A DNA stretch of 64,000 nt from Branchiostoma floridae (taxonomy: Eukaryota > Chordata > Leptocardii > Amphioxiformes > Branchiostomatidae), in the NCBI RefSeq assembly GCF_000003815.2, contig NC_049992.1, forward strand, positions 11,236,753-11,300,752. Reading direction: 5' to 3'. Shown piece after piece: positions 1 to 11,150 of the stretch (the first letter of the stretch is position 1; each line of letters starts with the position of its first letter). Below the pieces are notes generated by a model. That model did not search any database, was not told the DNA's origin, and was given only the letters and a program-made list of their open reading frames with translations. The translations under genes and the position numbers were made by a program.

Positions 1-2
1 TG

Positions 3-3000
3 GAAACAAAGATAGGTGGGACATCCACCAGGAACACGAAGTGTGGAGGTCCTCTTGCTTCCCAGCAGACAAAGCCAGTCACTATTCCGGTGACATCAAC
101 TGGAAGTTCTGTGGCAGCTACCACAACAGCCACCACAGCTGCAGCTTTAAATGCTTTTGTAGATGCACTGATTCCAACATCCGGAACTCCACTGACAAGT
201 CCGCATAAAATCACAGGTAGAAAATCATTCATTATATGTATGTCATGAATTTCCATTGCACCTTTTTCATGTCCAAGTTGATTATTCTTCTCTTTTGAGT
301 GATGGTGGTTTTAGGATCTGAGTCTTCTGACTGAACTGAATAGCAAAATACATTATTTTACAAAGCTAAGGTAATTACAAAGAACATGTATATTGTGAAG
401 CTGTCCATTACATGTCTTTTAAAAGTTGCAGGGAATCAACTTATTTTTTCAAGGTGCTAAACAGAGCTTTTACAATATCTTTTATCATTAGCCAAGAAAG
501 ATGACACCAATATGGGACAGGTGCCAAAGGATCTTGACAACAGCAACAAGAACACCAACCACCACTCTCAGTCTGCACAGCTACTAGCCCTCATCTTCAT
601 TGGTGTTGCCATCCTTCTGATCATCATAATCACTTTGGTTTGGAAAAAAGTGAAGAAGCAAAGGGGAAAGCAAAGTAAGACATTCCTAAAAAAAAGCCAA
701 CAGAGCAAAATTTCAGAAGAGTTTGGATAGGATCAGGTGTCTGAAAGAGAAACAATTAGTTAAATTTTGTAGCTATTCTTTATTTGCTGCACCTTATCTC
801 AGTGTTTTGCCTTATCAAATGAAATATCTAAAATACTAGAGTTTGGCGACCTCATACCTCCATGAAATATTTTAGAGCTATTGTAAATTTTATGCAAATG
901 AATTGCACATTTACATGAATTAAGGAAGGTGATGTTCATCATTGACTAACATACACATGTCACAAGTATAAGATTCCCACCATTAATCATTAACTGATTA
1001 AGCGTTTTTTCAATTTTCGCATATGTTATGCAAATCAGTCCCTCAGTAGAATAATTGGTATCTGCTTATGTTCCTTCTATCATGATTTACACGTGTTATA
1101 TTTATTGAAGTCTAGTTATTAAAAACAATGGAATTATGCAATTTCCACATTAACTATGCAAATCAAGTCCTCATTTGCATAACGTGTATATCATTATAAA
1201 CATTTTTGCCTAAACTACCCGCATGACTAAAATGGTGTCAATCCGTCATTTCTTTCCTCTTTGGAATGTCTTGACAAAAATGCCCCTGAAGTTCCAAAAA
1301 TAAATGTTAGGGGGCTGTCAAGCTTTCCCCATTTTGGCATGATGTTAAAAGCTATCTACCCCTAAAATGTCAAGACCATATCATGTCCGGGACAAGAGAT
1401 ACATTAAAAAGATTGCTATGATAGATTAATTATGCAAATGTAATCCTATTTTGCATGATAAGTATTTTATCTTGTACAACATTGTCTAAAGGTACCTACA
1501 TACCAAAAATAATGAAATTTCATCTTCAGTTATCCACTTCAGAAGTTTTCGCCAAAAGTGCCCCTGCTATCCCAAAACTAGTCGCTAGGGGGGCCCAAAG
1601 TTATGTCACTCATTCCTGAGCACAAAATTTGTGATCATAGCTTGTTCAGAGCACGAGATAGCAAACCCGGAAGTTGCGCTGCAGTATCAAGGGAAGCCAC
1701 AAGGGGCCCAAAAATCTAATCATTTCCAGCTTTCATCACACTCTACCAACACGTCAAGTCAACTAATCCATTCAGCCATTTTTGAGTTATCTTGTTGACA
1801 GACAGACAGACAGACACACACACAAACGCTAGTGAAAATATAACCTCCATGACATTTCATGAAGGTAACTATAGATAAATTCTTACTTGCTACTTCTGAA
1901 TTTTTACTGATAATGACCCTGTACATTTATCTGCAGATGATGACACTCCTAACCGTGGGCACGATGGACCTGCTCAAGAGCAGCTTTTGGACCAACAGGA
2001 TGCACAGGTAAAGAACATGTCTGAATTTCTTTAAATACAGGTCAATGGCAGTGTAATCCTTAAGATGGGAATTGTCCACTACTGTAGTGGACAATAGTGG
2101 ACAATTCCCATCTTAAGGATTACACTGCCATTGTCCACTACTGTAATTGACAGTCATCACGTTTTACATGTATGTCTAGCTTGACAGTCATGCATGTATG
2201 TCTAGCTTGACAGTCATGCAAAGGACAATTAAATATGCTCTTTTAATTGTACCATGATTATTTTTATAGAATANNNNNNNNNNNNNNNNNNNNNNNNNNN
2301 NNNNNNNNNNNNNNNNNNNNNNNNNNNNNNNNNNNNNNNNNNNNNNNNNNNNNNNNNNNNNNNNNNNNNNNNNNNNNNNNNNNNNNNNNNNNNNNNNNNN
2401 NNNNNNNNNNNNNNNNNNNNNNNNNNNNNNNNNNNNNNNNNNNNNNNNNNNNNNNNNNNNNNNNNNNNNNNNNNNNNNNNNNNNNNNNNNNNNNNNNNNN
2501 NNNNNNNNNNNNNNNNNNNNNNNNNNNNNNNNNNNNNNNNNNNNNNNNNNNNNNNNNNNNNNNNNNNNNNNNNNNNNNNNNNNNNNNNNNNNNNNNNNNN
2601 NNNNNNNNNNNNNNNNNNNNNNNNNNNNNNNNNNNNNNNNNNNNNNNNNNNNNNNNNNNNNNNNNNNNNNNNNNNNNNNNNNNNNNNNNNNNNNNNNNNN
2701 NNNNNNNNNNNNNNNNNNNNNNNNNNNNNNNNNNNNNNNNNNNNNNNNNNNNNNNNNNNNNNNNNNNNNNNNNNNNNNNNNNNNNNNNNNNNNNNNNNNN
2801 NNNNNNNNNNNNNNNNNNNNNNNNNNNNNNNNNNNNNNNNNNNNNNNNNNNNNNNNNNNNNNNNNNNNNNNNNNNNNNNNNNNNNNNNNNNNNNNNNNNN
2901 NNNNNNNNNNNNNNNNNNNNNNNNNNNNNNNNNNNNNNNNNNNNNNNNNNNNNNNNNNNNNNNNNNNNNNNNNNNNNNNNNNNNNNNNNNNNNNNNNNNN

Positions 3001-3976
3001 NNNNNNNNNNNNNNNNNNNNNNNNNNNNNNNNNNNNNNNNNNNNNNNNNNNNNNNNNNNNNNNNNNNNNNNNNNNNNNNNTCCTTTTTCCCGCTACAGCG
3101 AAATTAGATCCCCGCAAACTTAAATGCATTTATTACAGTTTATGAAGGGTGAAACTATAGGCAGTATCAATATGTTTTGTACATTTTTTTACTTTCTGAA
3201 TTTTTCTGATGTTAAACAGCTAAAATGGGTGTAAGAGCATGTAACTAATACATTGTGATATCATTGTTGTATCATGTCATCTATGCATTTCTTTTCTTAA
3301 CATTATGTAACTGGTTGAATTATTATCTACTGATGTTCAGGATGGGGAAGGTGCTGGGGTGGGTGACCAAGCCCCTGCAAATGGTCAAGGCCAGCTGGAT
3401 GTAGCTCAGGGAACTGGTGATGTACATGAAGGTGCTGTGCAGCCACTGCAGTTAGTTGGTATGTCTGAGACACTATTTTTTATCCCTTTAAACTTGCTTG
3501 ATGATTGTAATGACAAATATGTTTTGTTTGGTTCATGTAGTAGTCTGGGGGCTGTGTCTCTGTGCAAGCAGTTAATATGTGACCCCTCTTTGCTGTGCCA
3601 TACAAAATAAGTGTAGTTAGGTCACCAATAAACGATGCTATTGAATAATAAATATTGGCCCTAACATGACAACATATCTGGTAAAAGAAGATTTTAGCTT
3701 TGCAAAAAATAAGTTGCTAGTCAGCCATTACATGTACATGTAATTCAACTTTTTTTCTGCTATGTTTCCTCAATAGATGCAACCATGATACAGATGCAGC
3801 AACAAACTGCTCTTGTTGATGCAAGACGGCAGCTAGTCATCTATTCTCAGTCAACTACAATACAACAGCAGAATGATTTTGGAAGCCCAAACAATGTACA
3901 AGTTGGACAGGGTAACCATATTAATATTGGAATTGAGAACGGTGCAGCTCAGTCTGAAGAGTTTGATGAAGAGTAG
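3..3976 (+). CDS. Single-pass membrane protein with C-terminal RHIM-like motif (3' part of gene)
   Basis: Five exons join in phase: 3-216 (5' limit outside window), 492-674, 1937-2007, 3341-3458, 3777-3976, stop TAG at 3974-3976. Each junction has GT and AG and rebuilds a codon (GCC, AAT, phase 0, GAT). The product begins with a Thr/Ser/Ala-rich stalk containing one Cys, then a hydrophobic helix (LLALIFIGVAILLIIIITLV) followed by a basic stop-transfer stretch KKVKKQRGKQ, so a type I topology is likely. The cytoplasmic tail is Gln/Asp/Gly-rich and ends with VQVGQGNHINI and an acidic C-terminus. The ligand-binding part lies upstream and is unseen, so the receptor family is unknown. A gap (2274-3080) inside intron 3 could hide an exon, but the flanking phases already match. 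The exon model is inference from splice signals and open frames. Confidence 0.72.
675..1936. repeat. Intron 2 of the RHIM gene with an octamer-palindrome dispersed repeat
   Basis: About 890-1870 is filled by a dispersed repeat with several ATGCAAAT / ATTTGCAT octamers in opposite orientation (near 893, 1029, 1156, 1171, 1433, 1453), phrases such as 'taccaaaaat' and 'gctagggggg', and an end with GACAGACAGACAGACAC, ACAAACGC and ATAACCTCC. A second copy of the same organisation lies at about 14990-15925. No coding sequence seen. Confidence 0.65.
2043..2133. repeat. Perfect 39-bp inverted repeat (hairpin)
   Basis: Arms 2043-2081 and 2095-2133 are exact reverse complements around a 13-base loop, the outer part reading CAATGGCAGTGTAATCC. 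It sits 35 bp after the donor of exon 1937-2007 and probably is a small hairpin MITE or foldback sequence. It is followed by a direct duplication of about 27 bp (2166-2220, unit TGTATGTCTAGCTTGACAGT). Confidence 0.75.
2274..3080. other. Assembly gap (N)
   Basis: 807 unknown bases inside an intron of the RHIM-tail gene. The right edge (3081-3138) is the 3' part of the GCGAA-rich MITE seen complete at 40869-41080, so the gap probably contains the rest of that element. Confidence 0.95.
3081..3138. mobile_element. Partial copy of TACTGTAAATGC MITE
   Basis: The stretch with CCCGCTACAGCGAAATTA and ATGCATTTATTACAG matches the right end of the complete element at 40869-41080 apart from a small insertion in the terminal repeat. 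The rest is lost in the gap. Confidence 0.7.
3896..3928 (+). other. RHIM-like amyloid motif at the C-terminus
   Basis: The terminal exon encodes NNVQVGQGNHINI about 15 residues from the stop codon. The RIP homotypic interaction motif has core (I/V)-Q-(I/L/V)-G followed by x-x-N-x-(hydrophobic); V-Q-V-G, then Asn at +3 and Ile at +5, fits every core position. The Asn/Gln/Gly-rich setting is typical of such amyloid-forming motifs in RIPK1, RIPK3, TRIF and ZBP1. Function is inferred from the motif only. Confidence 0.7.
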
Positions 3977-6900
3977 AGTAGTAAACTTCAAGTCAGTACT
4001 TTTATGTTACTTATAATGAACAAAAGAGTGTATAAATGTATCATTAATGTTCATTATCATTGATATACAGAGTTTGTATCTAGCTGCCAAAAATGCTTGA
4101 GACAGCATCTTTTTCAATATACATATAGTACTGATTATGTACAGCAATGTTGAATAGTTTTATACATGTAACACTAGTTCTCTTTTATCTGCAGGGTTAC
4201 TTATATCCATTGTTTTTAAATGCAGGATATTTATGGATATCAAGTCAACGGAAGATGGTTTCAAAATGCTTTGTTTTGAAATATTTGGATTTGAAACCAA
4301 CGTCCATTGATTTCATATGACCCTAAATACCCTGTCTCTAAATACAGAACGGATATAGGTTACCCCGCGGGGTTACTTAATTACAATTCTTGAGTAGAAA
4401 AATGTATGAAAGTGATAAATTTTGTTTAAAAAAATACAATATGGATTCTAAACATGTACAGTGTTAAGGAAAGATACTGGGTGAATTTCAAATTGTTAAA
4501 CCTTTGCGACATGCTATCAAAATTCTTTGTTCAACATATATGAATGCTGCATGGTCTCCTTCAGCACTGTACATGTGTGGGTGCCAGTATTTAAGTTGTA
4601 ATTGGTCACAGGGAAGGTTTTGAGAGGAGAAGTCCATTGAGAAACATTTAGTTGAGGAGGCTCACTGTTAACTTTTGTAACCTGTAATCCAATGTATAAT
4701 GTTATGTATATTTTGATCATTCAGTAGCTGTATTCCACTCAAGTCGGTTTTTCACTCACTTGCACTGTCATTCTTTATTGTTATTTACTTTTTGAGTTAG
4801 CTGTCAAAATGATGGCAATTGGTATGTCCTTTGCAACAGTCAGAAATGAACAAATCTACTTCAGCTTCAGAAATATCTTGGTTTCCAAGAAAGGAGCTTT
4901 TCAAGTAATGCACATAACGTTAATGTTTTTTGAGACATGGGTAAAGAGATGATGTAATATGAGAAAGGTACTAAATCCAGTATAGAAGGAGAGGGTGGAC
5001 TTGGTCCGGGCAAGCAGCCCACAATGATGATGATGATGATGATGATGTTACATGATAGCTCTCTGCAGCCAAGACACATTTGAGGCTTTTCTGTTAATCT
5101 TAAAGTTTATTCATTTATATTTATATTTATGTTTGAATATATTTATATTCTTCTGTGCAGAGCTGAATTCATGTCTAAGACTCGGTTGGAATCTGCATGG
5201 TTGAATTATTTGAAGAGAACAATAGGAATATACTGTCAGTGGACAAGGTTAGTATAGTATACTATATGTTTTCTGACTGCATTACAGCTTAGCTGAATTA
5301 AGCTGATGTCGGTAGTGTAAGAAGATCACAATTTTTTGTCTGTTAAGTATTCTACAGTGCTGACACAAACTGACTTAAATTATGAAGAGCCTGCCGTAGA
5401 ATATAGAATGATATGTTTTTACACATGATGCACATGCATTGTAAATAGTGTTGGACACATTGTATGTAACTCTTGGCATATGTAACAGAAGTATCATTTG
5501 GAGTAGTAGAATGAATATCTTTACTTTGATGTAACGTTAAGATAGAGTCAATTGTATCAAAAATTACTGTACTCTCTGTTGTTGATTCTTTCTTGTATTA
5601 AAGTCAAGTACGAGAAGCTGTCCTTGTAAACTGTTCTTGCTAGAACCATACTATTGGCTATTGTGCCTCTAATTCTTAACTTGCTGTTCATAATTCTAAG
5701 CCATGGTGATGATAAACTCAGACATGTACAACTGCAATGCGCAATGCAGCGGCCTATTGTAAAGTGTGCGAAGGGTGCACATACATTGTAAATAGTGTTG
5801 GACACATTGTATGTAACTCTTGGCATATGTGTTCTTTATGGCCCCGTTCATGATGCAAAAATTCATGCGGATGCATTATGCACTTTCAAACGTGAAAACT
5901 ATGTATAACCCCATCAGAGCATTACCTGCAGTACTAGACCTGGCCACTGCAACAGGATTTTTACAAAAACAACAGTCAAATTTCCAAAATTGGTCTTCAG
6001 TCGGGAATTGGAAAATTAGGATAAGAAGGCTCGCAAAGAGCTTGAGGTATTTGGGACAACTTTAATGTTCAATTCAACAATAATACAGGTACAAACACAC
6101 CGTCACACACATACACACACGCGCGCACACACACACGGACGCTAAAGAACAAAACATTATATTATTGTCAAAGTCAGCAAAAGTGTATATTGTGTTACTT
6201 CTATTATTGTCAGTTAGGGTTTCTGAGAAATAAACAGCTCTCAACTTTCTTTTATATCTTTTATGATCAAGAGTCGATCTGTGCCTTCTTTGTATGATGC
6301 TCCGATTTCATTACAGCTCTTATGATTTCAAAGACGAGAGGTTGCTGAATGATGACTCAAATGAGCTCCTATATTTGATTTAAAGTAATAAACGCAAGGT
6401 TACCAGTTTACGGTCGATTTGTTAATAACGCCGTTTTATGGAAAACGTGCAGGCAGAAGTAAAAAGCTGTCCTTTTGGAAGACATTTTAGTTGGTCTGCG
6501 TCAAGTTATGTGTGGCATCATTTCTTCTGTAGGATTTCTCGAAGTGCGAACGTCTTTGATAAACAAGTCTGCAGCCAGAAATTCTTTCAGGTAGGTCAGT
6601 TTACCGTCAGTTTAGTGTTTCTTCATGGGGTTATTTTTATAAAGTTATTTACCAGAATCCGTTCGAAATTTTAGGGAGTATGCGGCTGTCTGTTGAGGTG
6701 AGTCGGCCGCACCTTCAAATTCCAGGGCCATATGTAGATTATTCTGTGGCGAAACATAGCGACCTGTCATGTTTACTCATCAAAACATACTGTATTTCAG
6801 TAGATTATACACTCCTTCATGTGTTTTCCGGTGTTTAACTGTGTTTTCCTTTGTTTTCCGGTAAAAAGGAGTTTGTACACCTCCGCCATTAAAAGGCTGG

Positions 6901-7150
6901 AAACGCCAGCTTAACCATAGGCTATTAAGTACCGACGCCCAACACACTACATATCGGGAGAAAGCCTTATTATATTTCAGCCATACATAGTATGGTGAAA
7001 TATATTGTATTCGTAATGTTTCTTTCTTTCTTTCTTTCTTTCTTTCTCCTGTCAAATCTTCAAAGTGATTCATCTCCGCCGTTCCTGGACCGAATGACCT
7101 AAAATGTGGCACAGGGGTAGAATGGGCCAATACCTTGATGCTTTTTTCTC
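3977..7150. other. 3' flank of the RHIM gene, no further gene recognised
   Basis: Contains 3' UTR sequence, an (ATG)n microsatellite at 5023-5046, a ~55-bp direct repeat (5433-5488 and 5777-5830, sharing GTGTTGGACACATTGTATGT), a CA/CG microsatellite at 6098-6137 and a (TTTC)n run at 7018-7047. A short stretch at 5161-5249 has an AG before it and a GT donor after it and is open in one frame (AEFMSKTRLESAWLNYL...), but nothing in phase around it supports a gene. ORFs here look accidental. Confidence 0.6.
6717..6855. repeat. Dispersed repeat, copy 1
   Basis: The block starting CAGGGCCATATGTAGATTAT and ending in a ...TTTTCCGGT motif recurs at 25412-25545 with a few differences. Only two copies are in the window; family unknown. 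Confidence 0.7.
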
Positions 7151-7159
7151 AGTTTTTTC

Positions 7160-8200
7160 ATATCTGCCTCTAAAATGATTTTATTGAGATTTTTTGGTCA
7201 ATTTTAGACCAAAACTGTATATTTTGGCCCCTGTACCCTGGTATTACAACCAAATGAGCTGAAATTTGACAGAGATGTGCCTTGATAATGCTCCCATATA
7301 AATTCGATAACACTTTTGGTGTACAGTACAACAAAATGCTTATTTTTGCGATTTTTTGACCAATTTTTGACAAAAAAAGGACACTTTTGGCCCCTGTACC
7401 CTGGTATTACAACCAAATGAGCTGAAATTTGACAGAGATGTGCCTTGATAATGCTCCCATATAAATTCGATAACACTTTAGGTGTACAGTACAACAAAAT
7501 GCTTATTTTTGCGATTTTTTGACCAATTTTTGACCAAAAAAGGACACTTTTGGCTCCTGTACCTTGGTATTGCAACCGAATGAGCTGAAATTTGACAGAG
7601 ATGTGCCTTGATAATGCTCCCATATAAATTCGATAACACTTTTAGTGTACAGTACAACAAAATGCTTATTTTTGCGATTTTTTTACCAATTTTTGACCAA
7701 AAAAGGACACTTTTGGCCCCTGTACCCTGGTATTACAACCAAATGAGCTGAAATTTGACAGAGATGTGCCTTGATAATGCCCCCATATAAATTCAATAAC
7801 ACTTTAGGTGTACAGTACAACAAAATGCTTATTTTTGCGATTTTTTGACCAATTTTTGACCAAAAAAGGACACTTTTGGCTCCTGTACCTTGGTATTGCA
7901 ACCGAATGAGCTGAAATTTGACACAGATGTGCCTTGATAATCCCTTCATATAAATTCAATAACACTTTTGGTGTACAGTGCAACAAAATGCTTATTTTTG
8001 CGATTTTTGGCCAATTTTTGACCAAAAAAGGGACACTTTTGGCTCCTGTACCCTGGTATTACAATTAAATGACCTGAAATTTGGTATCGATAGGCATTAG
8101 ATACTTAGTAACAAGATTCAAGTAAAATTTGTGACATAAACAACTTTAAAATGATTAATTTTGGCACTTTTCTGAGGGGAAATTTGTTTTCTTTTGGCCT
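7160..8200. repeat. 163-bp tandem repeat array (five full periods plus partial ends)
   Basis: The landmark GGC(C/T)CCTGTACC(C/T)TGG occurs at 7226, 7389, 7552, 7715, 7878 and 8041, exactly 163 bp apart each time. Copies differ by few bases; copies 3 and 5 share GGCTCC...TTGG variants and copies 2 and 4 share GGCCCC...CCTGG, which suggests a 326-bp higher-order period. The unit gives overlapping repetitive ORFs on the minus strand, which are shadows of the array. Confidence 0.92.
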
Positions 8201-9410
8201 CCTGACGTGACCTTCCGTGACCCCGCACAGAGCCACACCTGTGCGCGTCAGCCGGAGAGTTAATTGAATCAAAGACCTAGCCAATCAGCGAAGAGGAGGC
8301 CAAAGGCTAATTAATATTCATAAGCGGGGCCTCATGATCCCGTATATAGCAGTGTTCCCGCCAGGGGGAGCGAAGCCCGCCTAAGGCTCTCGCATTTTAG
8401 ACTATTCAGAAGGCTTTATATTGTATCAGTTCTTAGGGGCATATCTATGATAATCGCGGCAGTCACTTAACTTCTCTTCAGGAGTTCAGCGTAACACTAT
8501 TTCAGGTCAAACCGTCAAAGGCAACTAAAAACAAACTTTAACGTTACTGAGTTCAACAGTACTTATAACTTGTTATCCGAAGTTGAAACGCTAGCGATGG
8601 TATTTTCGCTGCGCTGTTAGCTCCGTGCGACTGTTGTTGACGGTCTTATAACGGTATATTTTGCACCCCTGTACCCTGGTATGAGTAACATTTGGTATAG
8701 ATAGGCATAATATAGTTGGTAAAATGATCCAAGTAAAATTTTTGGCATAAAGTACTGTAAAAGGCTTAATTACAGCACTTTTTTTAGGTGAAATTGGTTT
8801 TCTTTCGTTCTCCATGCCATGACCTTTCGGACGTTCACCCCACAGAGCCGACATCTGCACCTGCGTCTAGCCGGCAGGAAGAGTTACTTCAATTAATGCT
8901 TCAGCCAATCAGCGAAGAGGAAAGCGAAGGCTAATTAATATTCATAAGCGGGACCACACAATACGTTAACTTGAAGACTCAGGCCGTACAGACTTCTCGC
9001 CAGGATTTTTTCAAAGCGTCGGACAGGGGTCCGGGGGCCGCCGAATGTCCCTGGCGGGGTCCAGGGGCAGGGCCACTGTGGGGGGGACCCAGGTGGGCGA
9101 AGCCCCCCGGAAGCTCTTGCATTTTAGACTATTGAGAAGGCTTCTTTTAACAGTTTTTTTAGGGCCATATCTACGATAATCGTAGCAGTCACTTACTTCT
9201 CTTCAGCAGTTTGACTTTAAAATATTTCGGGTCAAAGCTTCAAAGACTACTAAAACCTCATAAACAACAAACTTTACTTAGCTCAACAGTATACAAAAAT
9301 ATTGTACGGGTTGCCATCCTTAGTTGAAGCGCTTATTTATAGCGCTAGTATCTTCGCTGCGCCGTTAGCCGCCGTGCGACTTTTGTTCACGGTCTGATAT
9401 CCCTACGTCG
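8041..9410. repeat. Doubled ~0.65-0.75-kb unit adjoining the 163-bp array
   Basis: Unit A (about 8041-8660) and unit B (about 8665-9405) share the order CTGTACCCTGGTAT, TTTGGTAT.GATAGGCAT, CAGCCAATCAGCGAAGAGG, GGCTAATTAATATTCATAAG, GCATTTTAGACTATT, GATAATCG..GCAGTCACTTA and TTCGCTGCGC.GTTAGC. Each starts with the same head as the 163-bp unit, so the short array seems to have been amplified from the head of the long one. Each has a CCAAT-type motif and an AT-rich block, so a promoter-like role is possible but unproven. Unit B carries an extra G-rich insertion (9010-9110). Confidence 0.8.
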
Positions 9411-11150
9411 CCGCCTCGCTGATATTCCCACGGACATGTTTCAAGAAAAATACCCAGCAAAAAACGCTGTTCTGCGTCAAATTCTATTCTATAAAACATG
9501 TGGGTCTCAGTGTTACAGTCTAAATATTTTGTAGAAGCACCGCTGTGGGAAAGAAGGTCCAAGCAATGTAAAACATCACGTAGCATGAAGTTCGCTGTCA
9601 ACTGGCACACAGCACATGACTGTTTGAAACCCTAAGTCTAATCAACAGCCGTGTTTGATTGATAGCCGGCGGTCCTTTGATGAAGTCGGCGAAAGGTGCG
9701 TTAGTTAGAAAATCTGCGTTTAGTTTTGATACGTAATTATAAGTTAGACAGTGGCGAGAATGATTATTTTCTCATCAATATTTCTCTTCAGAATTATTTG
9801 AACTTAATTGTACATCAAAACAATTGGATTACCTGTGCAATGTTTATATGATTAATGATCAGTGTACTGAAATCATGTGTAACGTATGGCTCCTAGTCAA
9901 TAGATCAGCATTTTTCTCTATAGTGACCACCTGTCTATAGTGGCCACATTTCTATCACTGGACTGGAACTTGCGAAAACTGCTGTATTTTCTCCAGAGCA
10001 AATGTATGTGTTCCTAGTGCTGTTGTTGTTTGACATAAACTTTGAACATTTAAATTGTAAGTAACTTTAAACTGCCAGAGTTTCAGCCCAATAAAACACT
10101 CTCAGCGCCAGGGTATGAACAGACTGACCAGACAGACGAAAATAAATCCTCGAACAAGGTTCAATCGTATCTTCCGGGTCTGGCAGGACTGAGTTGTTAA
10201 ACTAAAATAAGAATAGGCTCGATGGCTGATTGCATACAAAGTAAAACAGTTTAACAGTTTTACAGCTTGAAGAAAACAAACGCTCCTTCAGTACCTGCAC
10301 CTGCTTGATAATTATTAAATCGTATGCCCTACTTAAATAAAAAAAGTTCACTGCAATAATAAATGTACCCACATCACAAGGAGCTTATACTTTTTTAAAC
10401 TTACACCTAGTTATCGTACTGAAAATTGTTAATGACATTACATGAAGTCATTCAACAATTTTCAGTCATGATGAAAATTTTCTGAATGGAAGGTGTGATT
10501 ATTGTCATTTTCTGAAAAATAGAAGCAAGCTCTGTCTTTACCTGGAATCAATTCACAATACCAGTCCACTTTGGGGGATAATGTACTGTTAAGAGGATGT
10601 TCCATTTTTGCGCAGGGGTGATTTGGAACAGTCCAATGTTGCGTGGGAAGGGGTATGGCTGAAATATGCTGTATTTGCTCTTAAGCAAATGTCGGCCTTT
10701 CTAGTATATATACTTTCAGATAGCACCAATCAACTTTATCCGTTGTGGCGTGACGATGATTTTATCCTCCGCGTGGGGCGCTTTCGAGTGCACGCAAACT
10801 CCGACGGGGCGTCACCCCACGTACACTGCATTCTGAATTTATTTCGCTGGGTGGCGCTAAAAGACGGTTGCATGAACCCAATGAACTTTGGGTCCATTGC
10901 ATTGTTATACTTTTTCATTATTTTGAGGAAACAAGATACACGACTCAGGGAAAGTACCCTCTGATGCGAAATATATAGTACCAACTTTAATGTTGTGCAA
11001 CGAAGAAAGCAACGTGAAAGACTAGTCAAAGAAGACTCACGTGCAGGCAAGAATTTAACGCCACAGATATTATCATGTACAGTATTCCCGCAAATTCCGT
11101 TGGTGTGCTAACTACCGGTATACGTAGACATTCCATGAATTAATTTTACG
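9411..11150. other. Intergenic, no gene recognised
   Basis: Holds one near-palindrome at 10422-10464 (GAAAATTGTTAATGAC ... CAACAATTTTC). The ORFs at 9365-9610 and 10608-10964 have no recognisable motif, no splice context and no sensible start. Confidence 0.6.

Noticed and set aside
2188-3129. ORFs of ~290-313 aa
   Set aside because: They run through the N gap and carry no information.
5161-5249. Possible exon between AG and GT (AEFMSKTRLESAW...)
   Set aside because: Open frame of only 29 codons with no phase-compatible partner; kept only as a remark.
7170-8025. Several overlapping minus-strand ORFs repeating 'KNRKNKHFVVLYT'
   Set aside because: Produced by the 163-bp tandem array; no start, splice or domain evidence.
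10608-11050. 118-aa and 104-aa ORFs on opposite strands
   Set aside because: No recognisable motif, no plausible start, and no phase-compatible exons around them.
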